A stretch of DNA of 64,000 nt from Roseibium sp. MMSF_3544 (GTDB lineage: Bacteria; Pseudomonadota; Alphaproteobacteria; Rhizobiales; Stappiaceae). The notes under the pieces were generated by a model that saw only the letters and a list, made by a program, of their open reading frames with translations, searched no databases and had not been told where the DNA came from. The translations under genes were made by a program, and so were the position numbers. Positions 51,797 through 62,727 of this stretch are shown piece by piece (within the stretch, counting starts at the first letter, position 1; each line of letters starts with the position of its first letter). Location: positions 1 to 64,000 of the forward strand of contig NZ_JASHKA010000013.1 in assembly GCF_030732845.1 (NCBI RefSeq), read 5' to 3'.

Positions 51797-52105
51797 CTAC
51801 CCTTTCATCACGTTGACGTCTTCAACGGCAATGGAGCCGCGGTTCCGGTGGAACACCACCAGAATTGCCAGGCCGATTGCCGCTTCGGCAGCCGCCACGG
51901 TGAGTACCAGCATCGTAAAGATCTGCCCCATCAGGTCGCCGAGGAACGACGAAAAGGCGACGAAATTGATGTTCACCGAAAGCAGAAGAAGCTCGATCGA
52001 CATCAAAATGACAATCACGTTTTTCCTGTTCAGGAAGATCCCGAAAATCCCGATCGTGAACAGGATCGCCGCGACCGACAGATAGTGCGACAGACCGATT
52101 TCCAT
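51797..52105 (-). CDS. nuoK: NADH-quinone oxidoreductase subunit K
   Basis: 102 aa, three membrane helices. The buried Glu residues lie in [14 protein letters not shown] and [14 protein letters not shown]. It forms part of the membrane arm near the quinone-coupling end. It lies about 99 bases after nuoJ, one of the longer gaps in the operon. Confidence 0.97.
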   Translation of the reverse strand: MEIGLSHYLSVAAILFTIGIFGIFLNRKNVIVILMSIELLLLSVNINFVAFSSFLGDLMGQIFTMLVLTVAAAEAAIGLAILVVFHRNRGSIAVEDVNVMKG

Positions 52106-52204
52106 GGGCGCCTCGCCGTGCTCCCCTCGTTTACCCCAACCGGAAACCGCACTGAGGAGCGTGCTGGTTCCCGGACTTTCTCAATGTGACGCAGTCAGGC
52201 TGCG

Positions 52205-52819
52205 TCAGATCCCCTTGCCCGACTCGACTTTCCGGACCTCGATGGCGGCTTCTCTTGTCCGCCCGACCTGTTCCGGAATGCTTTGCCGTTTGACGTTCGG
52301 CTTGTGGCGAAGCGTCAATACGATGGCGCCGATCATCGCCACCAGAAGCACCAGGCCCGCGACCTGGAAGAAGTAGATGTATTTCGTGTAGAGCACCGAA
52401 CCGATGGCTTCGATATTGCTCGTCTGCGCCAGATCCGGTGTTGGTTCGGCTCCTTGACCAATCAACTCCGGCACCAGGATCCACGCCCCCAGGCCCATCA
52501 GAAGCTCGATCATCAGAATAAAGCCGACAAGGCTGCCAATCGGAAGGTACTGCAGGAAGCCCTGACGAAGTTCGACGAAATCAACGTCCAGCATCATGAC
52601 GACGAACAGGAAAAGCACAGCGACAGCACCGACATAGACCACCACGAGAAGCATCGCCAGATATTCAGCGCCAAGCAAAACGAACAGACCAGCCGAGTTC
52701 ACGAAGGCCAGGATCAGAAACAGCACCGATGTCACCGGATTGCGGGCCGCGATCACCATAAAACCCGACGCCAGCGTGATACCGGCGAAAAGGTAGAAGA
52801 AAAGGGCTTTCAGGATCAT
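52205..52819 (-). CDS. nuoJ: NADH-quinone oxidoreductase subunit J
   Basis: 204 aa, five membrane helices. The segment YLAMLLVVVYVGAVAVLFLFVVMML contains the conserved pi-bulge region of helix 3 that takes part in coupling. It lies 91 bases after nuoI. Confidence 0.97.
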   Translation of the reverse strand: MILKALFFYLFAGITLASGFMVIAARNPVTSVLFLILAFVNSAGLFVLLGAEYLAMLLVVVYVGAVAVLFLFVVMMLDVDFVELRQGFLQYLPIGSLVGFILMIELLMGLGAWILVPELIGQGAEPTPDLAQTSNIEAIGSVLYTKYIYFFQVAGLVLLVAMIGAIVLTLRHKPNVKRQSIPEQVGRTREAAIEVRKVESGKGI

Positions 52820-52910
52820 ATTAAGACCTGCCTGTCGTGTGGCCCTCGCGGGCCGGAAATGCGGGGCCCGGCCGGATTGCCAGGCTGAAGGTTGACTGTT
52901 CGGTTAGCTC

Positions 52911-53399
52911 CTAACGGTAAGGAGCATCCATTTCAATGTTCCGGGCGATTTCGCGTTCCCACCGGTCACCGTTCGCAAGCAGCTTTTCCTTGTCGTAGTA
53001 AAGCTCTTCGCGGGTTTCCGTGGCGAACTCGAAATTCGGCCCTTCAACGATCGCATCCACCGGACAGGCTTCCTGGCAGAAACCGCAGTAGATGCATTTG
53101 ACCATGTCGATGTCATAGCGGGTGGTCCGGCGCGTACCATCGTTACGACGCGGTCCCGCTTCAATCGTGATTGCCTGTGCGGGGCAAATTGCCTCGCACA
53201 ATTTGCAGGCGATGCAGCGTTCTTCACCGTTCGGATAGCGGCGCAATGCATGTTCGCCCCGGAAGCGCGGACTAACCGGTCCCTTTTCGAACGGGTAGTT
53301 CACGGTCGGCTTCGGCTTGAAGAAGTAACGCATCGCCAGAAAGAATGCCGACACGAACTCCTGCAGAAACAGCGATTTGACGGCTTGATTAAGTCCCAT
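52911..53399 (-). CDS. nuoI: NADH-quinone oxidoreductase subunit I
   Basis: 162 aa from the ATG at 53399 (GAGAGGCAAG upstream). Two [4Fe-4S] motifs are [12 protein letters not shown] and [16 protein letters not shown]. It carries clusters N6a and N6b on the way to quinone. The ORF extends 16 codons upstream without support. It follows the small membrane ORF by 20 bases. Confidence 0.97.
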   Translation of the reverse strand: MGLNQAVKSLFLQEFVSAFFLAMRYFFKPKPTVNYPFEKGPVSPRFRGEHALRRYPNGEERCIACKLCEAICPAQAITIEAGPRRNDGTRRTTRYDIDMVKCIYCGFCQEACPVDAIVEGPNFEFATETREELYYDKEKLLANGDRWEREIARNIEMDAPYR

Positions 53400-53419
53400 C
53401 GCGTCTTGCCTCTCTTTCC

Positions 53420-53656
53420 TCAACCAGCCAGCAGGCTGGCTGCCCAATACCCGATAATCGGGAAACCGATCACCGGAACTCCAAAAATCAGCGCACTCAA
53501 TGGCGCCTTGTACTTTGCCGCGGCGCCCCCGTCGCCACCGGCCTGCCTGTTCTTCATCTCTGCCGCCTGAAGCATACCCTTCAGGATCTTGTAATCGAGC
53601 CAGCCGACGTAAAGTCCGACCAATCCGCCGATTACCCCGGCAAGGGACACCGTCAC
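53420..53656 (-). CDS. Small two-helix membrane protein inside the nuo operon
   Basis: 78 codons from a GTG that overlaps the nuoH stop by three bases (53654-53656 against 53653-53655), which implies coupled translation. A hydrophobic helix (about 3-22, [17 protein letters not shown]) and a second near the C-terminus (about 53-77, [20 protein letters not shown]) flank a polar, Gly-rich centre. No strong ribosome binding site is seen. I do not recognise a family. Because most nuo operons have nuoI directly after nuoH, it may be an accessory or assembly factor of complex I, but it could also be an unrelated insertion. Confidence 0.6.
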   Translation of the reverse strand: MTVSLAGVIGGLVGLYVGWLDYKILKGMLQAAEMKNRQAGGDGGAAAKYKAPLSALIFGVPVIGFPIIGYWAASLLAG

Positions 53657-54714
53657 GCTGCGCCCGGTGCCCAACCGGTTGCCATCAGCACTGCGGCAAC
53701 AACCACGACCATCGCCAGTGACAGCGGCAGGAACACTTTCCAGCCAAGGCGCATCAGCTGGTCATAGCGGTAGCGTGGGACCATCGCCTTGACCATGGCG
53801 AACATGAAGAAGCACAGCAGACACTTCAAAATGAACCAGACGACGCCCGGAACCCAGGTAAAGGGTGCAAAGTCGAACGGCGGTAGCCATCCTCCCATGA
53901 AGAAAATGGTCATCAGCGCGCACATCAGGCAGATGGCGACATACTCGCCGAGCATGAACATCATGTACGGGGTTGATCCATATTCCACCATGAAACCGGC
54001 AACCAGTTCTGATTCCGCTTCGGCAAGATCGAACGGAGGCCGGTTGGTCTCTGCAAGCGCGGAGACGAAAAACACCACAAACATCGGGAAGAGCGGCAGC
54101 CAGTACCAGTTCAGGAAGGACAGCCACGGAACGCCCAGGAGCGTCGCAAGACCGGTCTGCTGCGCCTCAACAATACCGGTGAGGTTCAAGGTTCCGGCGC
54201 ACAGCAGCACGGTGACAATCACGAAACCGATGGAAACTTCGTAAGACACCATTTGCGCTGCGGACCGAAGTGCCGACAGAAAAGGGTATTTCGAGTTGGA
54301 TGCCCAACCGCCGATGATCACGCCATAGACCTCAAGCGAGGAGACGGCAAACACGAAGAGAACACCGACGTTGATATTTGCGATCACCCAGCCGTCCGCA
54401 ACCGGAATGACGGCCCAGGCCGAAAGAGCCAGGAGCACGGAAATCAACGGCGCCAGCAGGAACAGAACCTTGTTGGATCCATCCGGAATGACCGGCTCTT
54501 TCAGAACGAATTTCAGGAGATCGGCAAAACTCTGCAGAAGCCCCCAGGGTCCGACAACGTTCGGGCCCCGGCGGATCTGGACTGCTGCCCAGATCTTGCG
54601 GTCTGCGTAAAGAATGTACGCGACGATCACCAGAAGCACGACCATCAAGACGATGCTCTGCAACGCAATCAGCAGAAATTGCCCCAAGTAGGTCGTCGTA
54701 AAGAACTCAACCAT
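53653..54714 (-). CDS. nuoH: NADH-quinone oxidoreductase subunit H
   Basis: 353 aa, eight to nine membrane helices. [22 protein letters not shown] near the N-terminus, [21 protein letters not shown] and [20 protein letters not shown] contain the charged residues that line the quinone chamber. It links the peripheral arm to the membrane arm of complex I. It lies 15 bases after nuoG. Confidence 0.97.
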   Translation of the reverse strand: MVEFFTTTYLGQFLLIALQSIVLMVVLLVIVAYILYADRKIWAAVQIRRGPNVVGPWGLLQSFADLLKFVLKEPVIPDGSNKVLFLLAPLISVLLALSAWAVIPVADGWVIANINVGVLFVFAVSSLEVYGVIIGGWASNSKYPFLSALRSAAQMVSYEVSIGFVIVTVLLCAGTLNLTGIVEAQQTGLATLLGVPWLSFLNWYWLPLFPMFVVFFVSALAETNRPPFDLAEAESELVAGFMVEYGSTPYMMFMLGEYVAICLMCALMTIFFMGGWLPPFDFAPFTWVPGVVWFILKCLLCFFMFAMVKAMVPRYRYDQLMRLGWKVFLPLSLAMVVVVAAVLMATGWAPGAA

Positions 54715-54729
54715 TTCGACCCCTACCCC

Positions 54730-56793
54730 TTATTCAGCCGCTTCTGCCGCCCGCGAGCGCGCGAGCGCCGAACACTCGGCCATCGTCTTCGAGGCGCGTG
54801 CGATCGGGTTGGTCAGGAAAAAGTCATGGATCACGTTTGCAAACCCGGCACTGTCCATTTTTGCAGACGCGTCGGCAAGCTTCTCGATATCTGCACCTTC
54901 GCCGGGCTCGATTGCGTCGATGCCGGTCATGTGCGGATACGCTTCGAATAGCTTTGCACGCAGTTCGGACAGGGAATCAAACTCAAGTGTCTGACCCAGG
55001 TTCGCCGAAAGGGCCCGCAAGATCGCCCAGTCCTCACGTGCGTCACCCGGTGGGAACGCAGCCCGGTCGGCCATCTGAACGCGGCCTTCCGTATTGACGT
55101 AGATTGCGGACTTTTCCGTGTAAGCGGCACCAGGCAGGATCACGTCGGCGCGATGCGCGCCCCGGTCGCCATGTGTACCCTGGTAAACCACAAATGCGCC
55201 TTCCGGCACTTCGATCTCATCGACGCCGAGCAGGAACAGAACGTCAAGCGCGCCTGGCTCGAGCATGCCTCCGGTGTCTTTGCCGCCCTCACCCGGAACA
55301 AAGCCGATATCGAGCGCACCGACTTGCGAAGCTTCGGAATGCAGGATGTTAAAGCCGTTCCAACCATCCTTGATGACACCGAGCGACTTTGCAGCAGCCG
55401 CCAGATTTGCCAGAACAGCGGCGCCATCTGGCCGGTTCAGAGCTCCCTGCCCGATGATGAACATTGGGCGCTCCGCCTTTGCAGGCGCATGGTCGACAAA
55501 CTGTTTCAGGCTCTCCGGACCGGCACCGAGATAGGTTACCGGATAAGTCAGGTCGGCATTTTCGCCAATCAGTCCAATATGGAGGTCGCCGTGGGTCCAG
55601 CGCTTGCGGATACGCGCGTTCAGCACAGCGGCTTCCTTGCGCGGATTGGTGCCGATCAGCATGATCGCGTCGGCGTCTTCAATGCCCTGGATCGTGGAAT
55701 TGAAGAGATAACTTGCACGCCCGTTTTTCGGATGAAGAGGAGAACCGGGAAAACGGCTATCGATATTCGCAACGCCAAGTTTGTCCATGAGGCTCTTCAG
55801 CGCGAACATATCCTCAACACCGGCCAATTGCCCGGCAAGTGCTCCGATCTTGTCCGAAGAAGATGCCTTCACTTTGTCGGCAATGATCTGGAACGCTTCG
55901 ATCCACGACACCGGTTGCAGCTTGCCGTCTTTCTTGGCGTAGGGCCTATCGAGCCGCTGGGTTTTCAGACCGTCCCAAATGTAGCGCGACTTGTCCGAGA
56001 TCCACTCTTCGTTGACCTCTTCGTTGAGCCGCGGCATGACGCGCATGACTTCCTTGCCTCTGGAATCCACACGGATCGAGGAGCCGACCGCGTCCATCAC
56101 GTCGACGCTTTCCGTCTTCGTCAGTTCCCAGGGGCGCGCATGAAATTCGTAGGGTTTATGCGTCAACGCACCGACCGGGCAAAGGTCCGCCACGTTCCCC
56201 TGCATCTCGGAAGACAGCGCGGCTTCGAGATAGGTCGTGATTTCCGCATTTTCTCCACGTCCGACCAGCCCCATGTCGGTCACACCGCACACTTCGGTCG
56301 TAAAGCGGACACAGCGCGTGCAGTGAATGCAGCGTGTCATGATCGTCTTGATGAGCGGACCGATTTCCTTGTTGTCGACCGCGCGCTTGTTCTCATGGAA
56401 CCGTGATCCGTCGACGCCATAAGCCATCGCCTGATCCTGAAGGTCGCATTCGCCGCCCTGATCACAGATTGGGCAATCAAGCGGGTGATTGATGAGCAGG
56501 AACTCCATCACCCCTTCGCGCGCGCTCTTGACCATTTCGGACTTGGTTTCGACAACGGGCGGTTCCCCGTTCGGTCCGGGGCGCAGATCTTTCACACCCA
56601 TGGCGCAGGAAGCTGTCGGCTTGGGCGGACCGCCTTTCACCTCCACAAGGCACATGCGGCAGTTGCCGGCAATCGACAGCCGGTCGTGGTAACAAAACCG
56701 CGGAACTTCGGCGCCCGCTTCTTCACAAGCCTGAAGCAGCGTATAATCCGCCGGGACGTCCACTTCCTTGCCGTCGATGATGAGCTTCGTCAT
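54730..56793 (-). CDS. nuoG: NADH-quinone oxidoreductase subunit G
   Basis: 687 aa. The N-terminal [2Fe-2S] ferredoxin domain has CEEAGAEVPRFCYHDRLSIAGNCRMC. His-ligated [4Fe-4S] HPLDCPICDQGGECDLQD and [4Fe-4S] CIHCTRCVRF follow, then a molybdopterin oxidoreductase-like domain (about 220-600) without molybdenum. It relays electrons from NuoEF to NuoI and is 26 bases after nuoF. Confidence 0.97.
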   Translation of the reverse strand: MTKLIIDGKEVDVPADYTLLQACEEAGAEVPRFCYHDRLSIAGNCRMCLVEVKGGPPKPTASCAMGVKDLRPGPNGEPPVVETKSEMVKSAREGVMEFLLINHPLDCPICDQGGECDLQDQAMAYGVDGSRFHENKRAVDNKEIGPLIKTIMTRCIHCTRCVRFTTEVCGVTDMGLVGRGENAEITTYLEAALSSEMQGNVADLCPVGALTHKPYEFHARPWELTKTESVDVMDAVGSSIRVDSRGKEVMRVMPRLNEEVNEEWISDKSRYIWDGLKTQRLDRPYAKKDGKLQPVSWIEAFQIIADKVKASSSDKIGALAGQLAGVEDMFALKSLMDKLGVANIDSRFPGSPLHPKNGRASYLFNSTIQGIEDADAIMLIGTNPRKEAAVLNARIRKRWTHGDLHIGLIGENADLTYPVTYLGAGPESLKQFVDHAPAKAERPMFIIGQGALNRPDGAAVLANLAAAAKSLGVIKDGWNGFNILHSEASQVGALDIGFVPGEGGKDTGGMLEPGALDVLFLLGVDEIEVPEGAFVVYQGTHGDRGAHRADVILPGAAYTEKSAIYVNTEGRVQMADRAAFPPGDAREDWAILRALSANLGQTLEFDSLSELRAKLFEAYPHMTGIDAIEPGEGADIEKLADASAKMDSAGFANVIHDFFLTNPIARASKTMAECSALARSRAAEAAE

Positions 56794-56819
56794 CCGTTGC
56801 TCTCCAAATCCCGTTCCGC

Positions 56820-58121
56820 TTATTCAGCCGCCAGCATGGTCGAAGACGATTTCGACTTGGCGACATAGTCGTCGATACGTTGTTCGATGACAGGTCTGAA
56901 ATTCTTGATCAGTCCCTGGATCGGCCAGGCAGCCGCATCTCCAAGCGCACAAATCGTATGGCCCTCGACCTGCTTGGTCACCTTGAACAGCATGTCGATC
57001 TCCTCATAGGAGGACTCACCCTTGACCATGCGTTCCATCACGCGCCACATCCAGCCGGTACCTTCACGGCACGGCGTGCACTGGCCGCAGCTTTCGTGCT
57101 TGTAGAAGTAACTCAGACGGGCAATCGCCTTGATGATGTCGGTGGACTTGTCCATCACGATGACCGCGGCCGTCCCGAGACCCGAGCCCAGGCCACGCAA
57201 CGTGTCGAAATCCATCGGTGCGTCTTTGATTTGCTCTGAGGTGCAGCACGGAACCGAAGATCCGCCCGGGATCACCGCCAGCAGGTTGTCCCACCCGCCC
57301 CGGATGCCACCGCAGTGCTTGTCGATCATCTCAGAAAACGGAATGCCGAGCTCTTCTTCGAAGGTTGCCGGCTGATTGACGTGGCCTGAAACACAGAAAA
57401 GCTTCGTGCCGGTGTTGTTCGGGCGACCGAGCGCGGAAAACCATGCGGCTCCGCGGCGCAGGATCGTCGGAGCAACCGCGATCGATTCAACGTTGTTCAC
57501 CGTCGTCGGACAGCCATAGAGGCCGACATTGGCCGGGAACGGCGGTTTCAGGCGCGGCTGCCCCTTCTTGCCTTCCAGGCTCTCCAGCAGAGCAGTTTCT
57601 TCGCCGCAAATGTAAGCGCCGGCACCGTGGTGGATGTAAATGTCGAAATCGTAGCCGTTCTTGTTGTTCTTGCCGATCAGACCCGCGTCGTAGGCCTGAT
57701 CGATTGCCGCCTGCAGGCGTTCGCGTTCCCGGATAAACTCGCCGCGAACGTAGATATAAGCGGCAACTGCACCCATTGCGAAACCGGCCACGAGGCATCC
57801 TTCGACCAGCGTGTGCGGATCGTGGCGCAGGATCTCGCGATCCTTGCAGGTACCCGGCTCGGATTCATCGGCGTTGACGACGAGATAAGCCGGCCGGCCG
57901 TCGGATTCCTTCGGCATGAAGGACCATTTCAGGCCTGTCGGGAAACCTGCTCCGCCTCGTCCGCGCAGACCGGAATCCTTCATTTCCTGGACAATCCAGT
58001 CCCGGCCCTTGTCGAGCAGCGCCTTGGTATTGTCCCACTGGCCGCGCTTTTTTGCGCCTTCGAGGCCCCAGTCGTGCAGACCGTAGATATTGGTGAAGAT
58101 CCGATCCTGATCCTTCAGCAT
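56820..58121 (-). CDS. nuoF: NADH-quinone oxidoreductase subunit F
   Basis: 433 aa. The NADH site [16 protein letters not shown], the FMN site region [15 protein letters not shown] and the N3 [4Fe-4S] cluster motif [12 protein letters not shown] with a late Cys in [13 protein letters not shown] are present. It accepts hydride from NADH. It lies 9 bases after nuoE. Confidence 0.97.
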   Translation of the reverse strand: MLKDQDRIFTNIYGLHDWGLEGAKKRGQWDNTKALLDKGRDWIVQEMKDSGLRGRGGAGFPTGLKWSFMPKESDGRPAYLVVNADESEPGTCKDREILRHDPHTLVEGCLVAGFAMGAVAAYIYVRGEFIRERERLQAAIDQAYDAGLIGKNNKNGYDFDIYIHHGAGAYICGEETALLESLEGKKGQPRLKPPFPANVGLYGCPTTVNNVESIAVAPTILRRGAAWFSALGRPNNTGTKLFCVSGHVNQPATFEEELGIPFSEMIDKHCGGIRGGWDNLLAVIPGGSSVPCCTSEQIKDAPMDFDTLRGLGSGLGTAAVIVMDKSTDIIKAIARLSYFYKHESCGQCTPCREGTGWMWRVMERMVKGESSYEEIDMLFKVTKQVEGHTICALGDAAAWPIQGLIKNFRPVIEQRIDDYVAKSKSSSTMLAAE

Positions 58122-58130
58122 CTCTTCCCC

Positions 58131-59396
58131 CTAGTCTTCGCTCTTCGAGGAAGCCACTTCTCCGGCATCCACGCGCTTGGAAAATTCAGTGTCTTCACCG
58201 GCAGCCAAGGTTTTGGCCTGCTCGATCCAGCCGTCCCGTTCGATCCGGCCCTTGAATTTCAGCCGGCTGTCCACCCAGGCAACCTCTTCCGGCCCCCACG
58301 CAGCGACCTGGTCGAAGTGGAAGAACCCCAGCTCATGAAGCGTGGCTTCAAGCTTGGGTCCGACACCTTTGAGCTTTTTCAAATCGTCCGGTTTGCCACC
58401 GCGAGCTTCTTTGAGCGTTTCTGGCGCTTTCTCCTCAACGGCCGTGGCCGCTTCGGAAGCTGGCTCAGGTGCAGCAGCCGGGGCAGCTTTCTCAGGCTTT
58501 GCCGGGGCAGCCTTCTTTTTCGCAGCTGGTGCCTTCTTTGGCTTCTCCGCCTTCGGAGCGGGCGTCTCTTCCTTCTTGGCTGCAGGTGCAGGTGCAGGAG
58601 CCGGTGCCTCTGCCTTTTCCGCTACCTTTGCGGCATGCGCGGCAATCACCTTGGCAACTGCGTCTTCCGCCGACGTGGGAACGCCGTCATAGTCATTGCC
58701 ACCGGCATTGATTGCGGCACCTGCAAAGGCGTGAGATGCTTTTTCCGCACCGTCCACCACATGCGGGACAGGCAGCGTACCCTGCGAGCTGTCGTCTATT
58801 TCGGTGAGACTGGTAAGCCCCCCTTCAGCCATGGCGAACCTGCGGCCGTTCTGGGGCCCAGGCGTAACTTCATTGCCGGCTGCAATGTCATCCAGCAGCT
58901 TCTCGAAGCTCTCCGGAGTGAGGTCTTCGTAGGTGTCCTTGTAGATCTGCACCATCGGCGCATTGACGCAAGCACCAAGGCACTCGACCTCTTCCCAGGA
59001 GAACATGCCGTCCTCGGAAATGTCGTGCATGTGCTTCGCGATCCGGCTCTTGCAGATCTTGATCAGGTCTTCGGAGCCGCGCAACTGGCACGGCGTCGTG
59101 CCGCAGACCTGAATATGCGCCTTTTTCCCGACCGGCTGCAGCTGGAACATGGTGTAGAAGGTCGCTACCTCCAGAACACGGATATTCGGCATGTCCAGCA
59201 GTTCCGCGATGTAGCGGATGGAGGGCTCGCTGACCCAGCCGTCATTTTGCTCCTGGGCGCGCCACAAAAGCGGAATGACCGCCGAGGCCTGGCGGCCTGC
59301 CGGATAACGATCGATCAGCTTTTTCGCCCACGCGAGGTTTTGCTCGGTGAAGGCGAAGCTTTCTGGTTGGTCCGCGGCAAGTCGGCGAACTGCCAT
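58131..59396 (-). CDS. nuoE: NADH-quinone oxidoreductase subunit E with C-terminal HhH extension
   Basis: 421 aa, about 2.5 times the core length. Residues 1-175 are normal NuoE, with the N1a [2Fe-2S] motif [10 protein letters not shown] (about 97) and CLGACVNAP (about 140). Residues about 250-335 form an Ala/Pro/Lys-rich linker ([19 protein letters not shown] and similar). The last about 80 residues contain a helix-hairpin-helix-like domain ([37 protein letters not shown]). Such extensions are known in Rhizobiales. The role of the HhH part is unknown; protein-protein contact is more likely than DNA binding. Confidence 0.95.
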   Translation of the reverse strand: MAVRRLAADQPESFAFTEQNLAWAKKLIDRYPAGRQASAVIPLLWRAQEQNDGWVSEPSIRYIAELLDMPNIRVLEVATFYTMFQLQPVGKKAHIQVCGTTPCQLRGSEDLIKICKSRIAKHMHDISEDGMFSWEEVECLGACVNAPMVQIYKDTYEDLTPESFEKLLDDIAAGNEVTPGPQNGRRFAMAEGGLTSLTEIDDSSQGTLPVPHVVDGAEKASHAFAGAAINAGGNDYDGVPTSAEDAVAKVIAAHAAKVAEKAEAPAPAPAPAAKKEETPAPKAEKPKKAPAAKKKAAPAKPEKAAPAAAPEPASEAATAVEEKAPETLKEARGGKPDDLKKLKGVGPKLEATLHELGFFHFDQVAAWGPEEVAWVDSRLKFKGRIERDGWIEQAKTLAAGEDTEFSKRVDAGEVASSKSED

Positions 59397-59477
59397 GGTG
59401 TTATCCCCGTTCTGTCACTTTGACCGGAGCCGAAAAGGCGGCTGCCAGGGTCGTAAACTGGTGGCAAACCCGCCGCA

Positions 59478-60662
59478 TCAGCGGTCGACCTCACCGAAAA
59501 CGATATCCATTGACCCCAGCACCGCCGAAACGTCGGCAAGCATGTGGCCGTTGCACAGGAAGTCCATTGCCTGCAAGTGGGCATAGCCTGGTGCCTTGAT
59601 CTTGCAACGATACGGCTTGTTCGTGCCGTCTGAGACAAGATAGACGCCGAACTCGCCTTTCGGCGCTTCAACGGCTGCATACACCTCCCCGGCTGGCACG
59701 TGATAGCCCTCGGTGTAAAGTTTGAAGTGATGGATCAGCGCTTCCATGGAACGCTTCATCTCGCCGCGATTCGGCGGCACGATCTTGCCGTCAACGGATG
59801 AAACCGGCCCGGTTTCAACGGTGAGTTTTTCAAGGCACTGCTTCATGATGCGCACAGACTGACGCATTTCCTCCATCCGGATCAGATAACGGTCGTAGCA
59901 GTCGCCGTTCTTTCCGATGGGGATATCGAAATCGAGTTCCGAATAGCACTCATAGGGTTGTGATTTACGCAGGTCCCAGGCTGCTCCCGAACCGCGGACC
60001 ATCACACCTGAAAAGCCCCAGGCCCACGCGTCGTCCAGATCGACGACACCGATGTCCACGTTCCGCTGTTTGAAGATCCTGTTGTCCGTCAGCAGACCTT
60101 CAATATCGTCGCATGTCTGCAGGAATGGGTCGCAGAAATCCCAAATGTCGTCCAGAAGGTCGCGCGGCAGGTCCTGGTGCACACCGCCTGGCCGGACATA
60201 AGCGGCATGCATGCGCGCGCCGCAAGCGCGCTCATAAAACACCATAAGCTCTTCGCGCGGCTCAAAGCCCCAGAGCGGCGGCGTCAGAGCACCAACATCC
60301 ATGGCCTGTGTGGTCACATTCAAAAGATGCGATAGCAGGCGGCCAATCTCAGAATAAAGCACCCGAACAAGCTGACCACGCTTGGGCACTTCGATGCCCA
60401 GCAAACGTTCGACGCCGAGCGCGAACGCATGTTCCTGGTTCATCGGAGCCACGTAGTCGAGGCGGTCAAAATACGGAACAGCCTGCAGGTAGGTTTTCTG
60501 CTCAATCAGCTTTTCGGTACCGCGGTGAAGCAGGCCGATATGCGGATCGACGCGTGTCACCACTTCGCCATCCAGTTCGAGCACGAGCCGAAGAACCCCG
60601 TGCGCAGCCGGGTGCTGCGGTCCGAAGTTGATATTGAAGTTTCTAACCTGAGCTTCAGCCAT
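59478..60662 (-). CDS. nuoD: NADH-quinone oxidoreductase subunit D
   Basis: 394 aa from the ATG at 60662. [21 protein letters not shown], the quinone-site region [14 protein letters not shown] and the C-terminal DIVFGEVDR are diagnostic of the 49-kDa subunit. It forms the quinone pocket with NuoB and NuoH. The start overlaps the stop of the GFA gene by 8 bases. Confidence 0.97.
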   Translation of the reverse strand: MAEAQVRNFNINFGPQHPAAHGVLRLVLELDGEVVTRVDPHIGLLHRGTEKLIEQKTYLQAVPYFDRLDYVAPMNQEHAFALGVERLLGIEVPKRGQLVRVLYSEIGRLLSHLLNVTTQAMDVGALTPPLWGFEPREELMVFYERACGARMHAAYVRPGGVHQDLPRDLLDDIWDFCDPFLQTCDDIEGLLTDNRIFKQRNVDIGVVDLDDAWAWGFSGVMVRGSGAAWDLRKSQPYECYSELDFDIPIGKNGDCYDRYLIRMEEMRQSVRIMKQCLEKLTVETGPVSSVDGKIVPPNRGEMKRSMEALIHHFKLYTEGYHVPAGEVYAAVEAPKGEFGVYLVSDGTNKPYRCKIKAPGYAHLQAMDFLCNGHMLADVSAVLGSMDIVFGEVDR

Positions 60663-61086
60663 GTTGAGGCCCCTGTTGGGATGCAAAGAGCTCCATGACC
60701 TGTGCACCCGTGAGTTTTCTGGTCGGATTGGCGAAGTCGAAATTGCTCGGCTTCTCGTCGACAAAGATTTCGGTCGTGAACTTGAACGCTTCGGGGTCAT
60801 CGAACGCCCCAACAGCTACGCCTGCGTGACTGCCGTCCTTCATCATCCAAAAGAGCGTCGAACCGCACTTCCGGCAGAACTGGCGGATGCCCCAATCCGA
60901 CGATTCGAACGTTGCAAGGTCAGTTTTGTCTTCCACTTCGACGCTGTCGCAATTCACTTCCATGAACGCGCCCCCACTCCAGCGGCGGCACATCGAGCAA
61001 TGACAAACACCCATTTCCATTTTCGCCGGGACCGCAGTAAATCTTACCGCGCCGCAAAGACAACCACCCTTCAGTTGCTCGCCCAT
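60655..61086 (-). CDS. GFA-family (glutathione-dependent formaldehyde-activating/CENP-V-like) zinc protein
   Basis: 143 aa. The zinc-ligand pattern [21 protein letters not shown] and CRKCGS marks the GFA/CENP-V fold. Some members bind S-hydroxymethylglutathione; most have no proven substrate. The gene lies between nuoC (12 bases) and nuoD (8-base overlap), in the same direction, so it is translated as part of the complex I operon. Its role there is unknown. Codon use does not look foreign by eye. Confidence 0.88.
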   Translation of the reverse strand: MGEQLKGGCLCGAVRFTAVPAKMEMGVCHCSMCRRWSGGAFMEVNCDSVEVEDKTDLATFESSDWGIRQFCRKCGSTLFWMMKDGSHAGVAVGAFDDPEAFKFTTEIFVDEKPSNFDFANPTRKLTGAQVMELFASQQGPQHG

Positions 61087-61098
61087 CCCGCTCTCGCC

Positions 61099-61704
61099 CT
61101 AGTTCGTGGTTGCTTTTTCATCGCCGGGCAGCACGTAATCCGTGCCTTCCCATGGCGAGAGGAAATCGAAGTTCCGCATTTCCTGGTTCAGGCGCACAGG
61201 TTCGTAGACGACCCGTTTCCGCTCATCGTCGTAACGAACTTCAACGAAGCCCGTGACCGGAAAATCCTTGCGCAGCGGGTGACCGTCAAACCCGTAGTCA
61301 GTCAAGATCCGGCGCAGATCCGGATGACCGGTGAACAGGATGCCATACATATCGTAGGCTTCGCGCTCGAACCATTCAGCACCTGGAAACAAAGGCGTGA
61401 GCGACGCCACAGGCGTTGTTTCATCCGTTTCGAGTTTGATGCGGATGCGCTCGTTCTGCACCGGTGACAGGAAGTGGTAGACAACGTCAAACCGCTTCTC
61501 ACGGGCAGGATAATCAACGCCGCATATGTCCGTCAGATTGACGAACTTGCAGGAACTGTTGTCGCGCAAAAACCGCACGACGTCGAGAATACCGGTGGCA
61601 GTTACGGTCAGCGTCAGCTCGCCATATTCGATCTTCCACGAAACAAGAGACTCACCGAGGCCGAGCTCGATGTGCTCAGCGAGTTCCTTTAGCGTCTCAT
61701 CCAT
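61099..61704 (-). CDS. nuoC: NADH-quinone oxidoreductase subunit C
   Basis: 201 aa from the ATG at 61704. The 30-kDa subunit signature [15 protein letters not shown] [15 protein letters not shown] and [20 protein letters not shown] are present. It is a structural subunit of the quinone module. The ORF extends about 100 codons upstream without support. It lies 88 bases after nuoB. Confidence 0.96.
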   Translation of the reverse strand: MDETLKELAEHIELGLGESLVSWKIEYGELTLTVTATGILDVVRFLRDNSSCKFVNLTDICGVDYPAREKRFDVVYHFLSPVQNERIRIKLETDETTPVASLTPLFPGAEWFEREAYDMYGILFTGHPDLRRILTDYGFDGHPLRKDFPVTGFVEVRYDDERKRVVYEPVRLNQEMRNFDFLSPWEGTDYVLPGDEKATTN

Positions 61705-61792
61705 CGTGTCTGACCTCACCCCCTGGAGCCTGCACGCGCTGGCCTGGGGAACCGTATTGTTGAAGACCCGCCGCCACTTGACGGCGAACCGC

Positions 61793-62371
61793 TTATCTTT
61801 CGATCGTTCCCGTACGCCGGATTTTCTTCTGCAGCAGCAGGACACCATACAGAAGGGCCTCGGCCGTCGGTGGGCATCCCGGCACATAGATGTCGACGGG
61901 AACAACCCGGTCGCATCCGCGCACGACAGAATAGGAATAGTGGTAGTAACCACCACCATTGGCGCACGATCCCATGGAGATGACGTAGCGCGGCTCCGGC
62001 ATCTGGTCATAGACCTTGCGCAGGGCCGGAGCCATCTTGTTGGTCAGCGTTCCCGCGACAATCATCACATCAGATTGTCTTGGCGATGCGCGCGGCGCAA
62101 ACCCGAAACGCTCGGCGTCATAGCGGGGCATGGACATCTGCATCATTTCAACGGCGCAGCATGCCAGCCCGAAAGTCATCCACATCAACGACCCGGTGCG
62201 TGCCCATTGGATGATGTTGTCAGTGGAGGTGACGAGAAAACCCTTGTCGGCCAGCTCGTTGTTCACTTCCAGGAAAAAGGCGTCATCTTCCCCAACCGGT
62301 CTGCCGGTATTCGGATCGATAATGCCTTTGGACTGCGGAGCAACGAGCGGCTCTGTCGTGGTCAATCCCAT
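61793..62371 (-). CDS. nuoB: NADH-quinone oxidoreductase subunit B
   Basis: 192 aa from an ATG that overlaps the nuoA stop by 10 bases, with AAAGGGAGCG upstream; a GTG seven codons earlier is possible. It binds cluster N2, the last cluster before quinone, with the Cys pair in [12 protein letters not shown] and Cys in MGSCANGGG and [11 protein letters not shown]. Confidence 0.96.
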   Translation of the reverse strand: MGLTTTEPLVAPQSKGIIDPNTGRPVGEDDAFFLEVNNELADKGFLVTSTDNIIQWARTGSLMWMTFGLACCAVEMMQMSMPRYDAERFGFAPRASPRQSDVMIVAGTLTNKMAPALRKVYDQMPEPRYVISMGSCANGGGYYHYSYSVVRGCDRVVPVDIYVPGCPPTAEALLYGVLLLQKKIRRTGTIER

Positions 62372-62727
62372 TCCAGCGCTCCCTTTTTCCACTCATAGAT
62401 AAAGCCGACGGTCAGGACACCGAGGAATACCATCATTGACCAGAAGCCGTACCAGCCGAGTTCACCGAACACCGCCGACCAGGGGAACAGGAAGGCAACT
62501 TCCAGATCGAAAATGATGAACAGGATCGCGACCAGATAAAACCGCACATCGAATTTCATGCGCGCGTCGTCGAAGGCGTTGAAACCACACTCATACGCCG
62601 ACAGTTTTTCGGGGTCCGGGTTCTTGTAGGCCAGAACGAATGGAGAGATCAGCAGCGCGAGTCCGATCACCAGCGCAATGCCGACGAACACGACGATCGG
62701 GACATATTCCCGTAAAAGTTCTTCCAT
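62362..62727 (-). CDS. nuoA: NADH-quinone oxidoreductase subunit A
   Basis: 121 aa from the ATG at 62727 (AAGGACGCG upstream). Three membrane helices. [20 protein letters not shown] is the conserved loop near the quinone site. It is the first gene of the 14-gene nuo operon; the ORF extends further upstream without support. Confidence 0.96.
   Translation of the reverse strand: MEELLREYVPIVVFVGIALVIGLALLISPFVLAYKNPDPEKLSAYECGFNAFDDARMKFDVRFYLVAILFIIFDLEVAFLFPWSAVFGELGWYGFWSMMVFLGVLTVGFIYEWKKGALEWD

Noticed and set aside
55153..56406. 417-codon open frame on the plus strand
   Set aside because: Antisense to nuoG, with no family resemblance and no start signal.
57627..59423. 598-codon open frame on the plus strand
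   Set aside because: It is antisense to nuoE/nuoF and consists of low-complexity Arg/Ser/Leu runs opposite the NuoE linker; a shadow of high-GC codon use.
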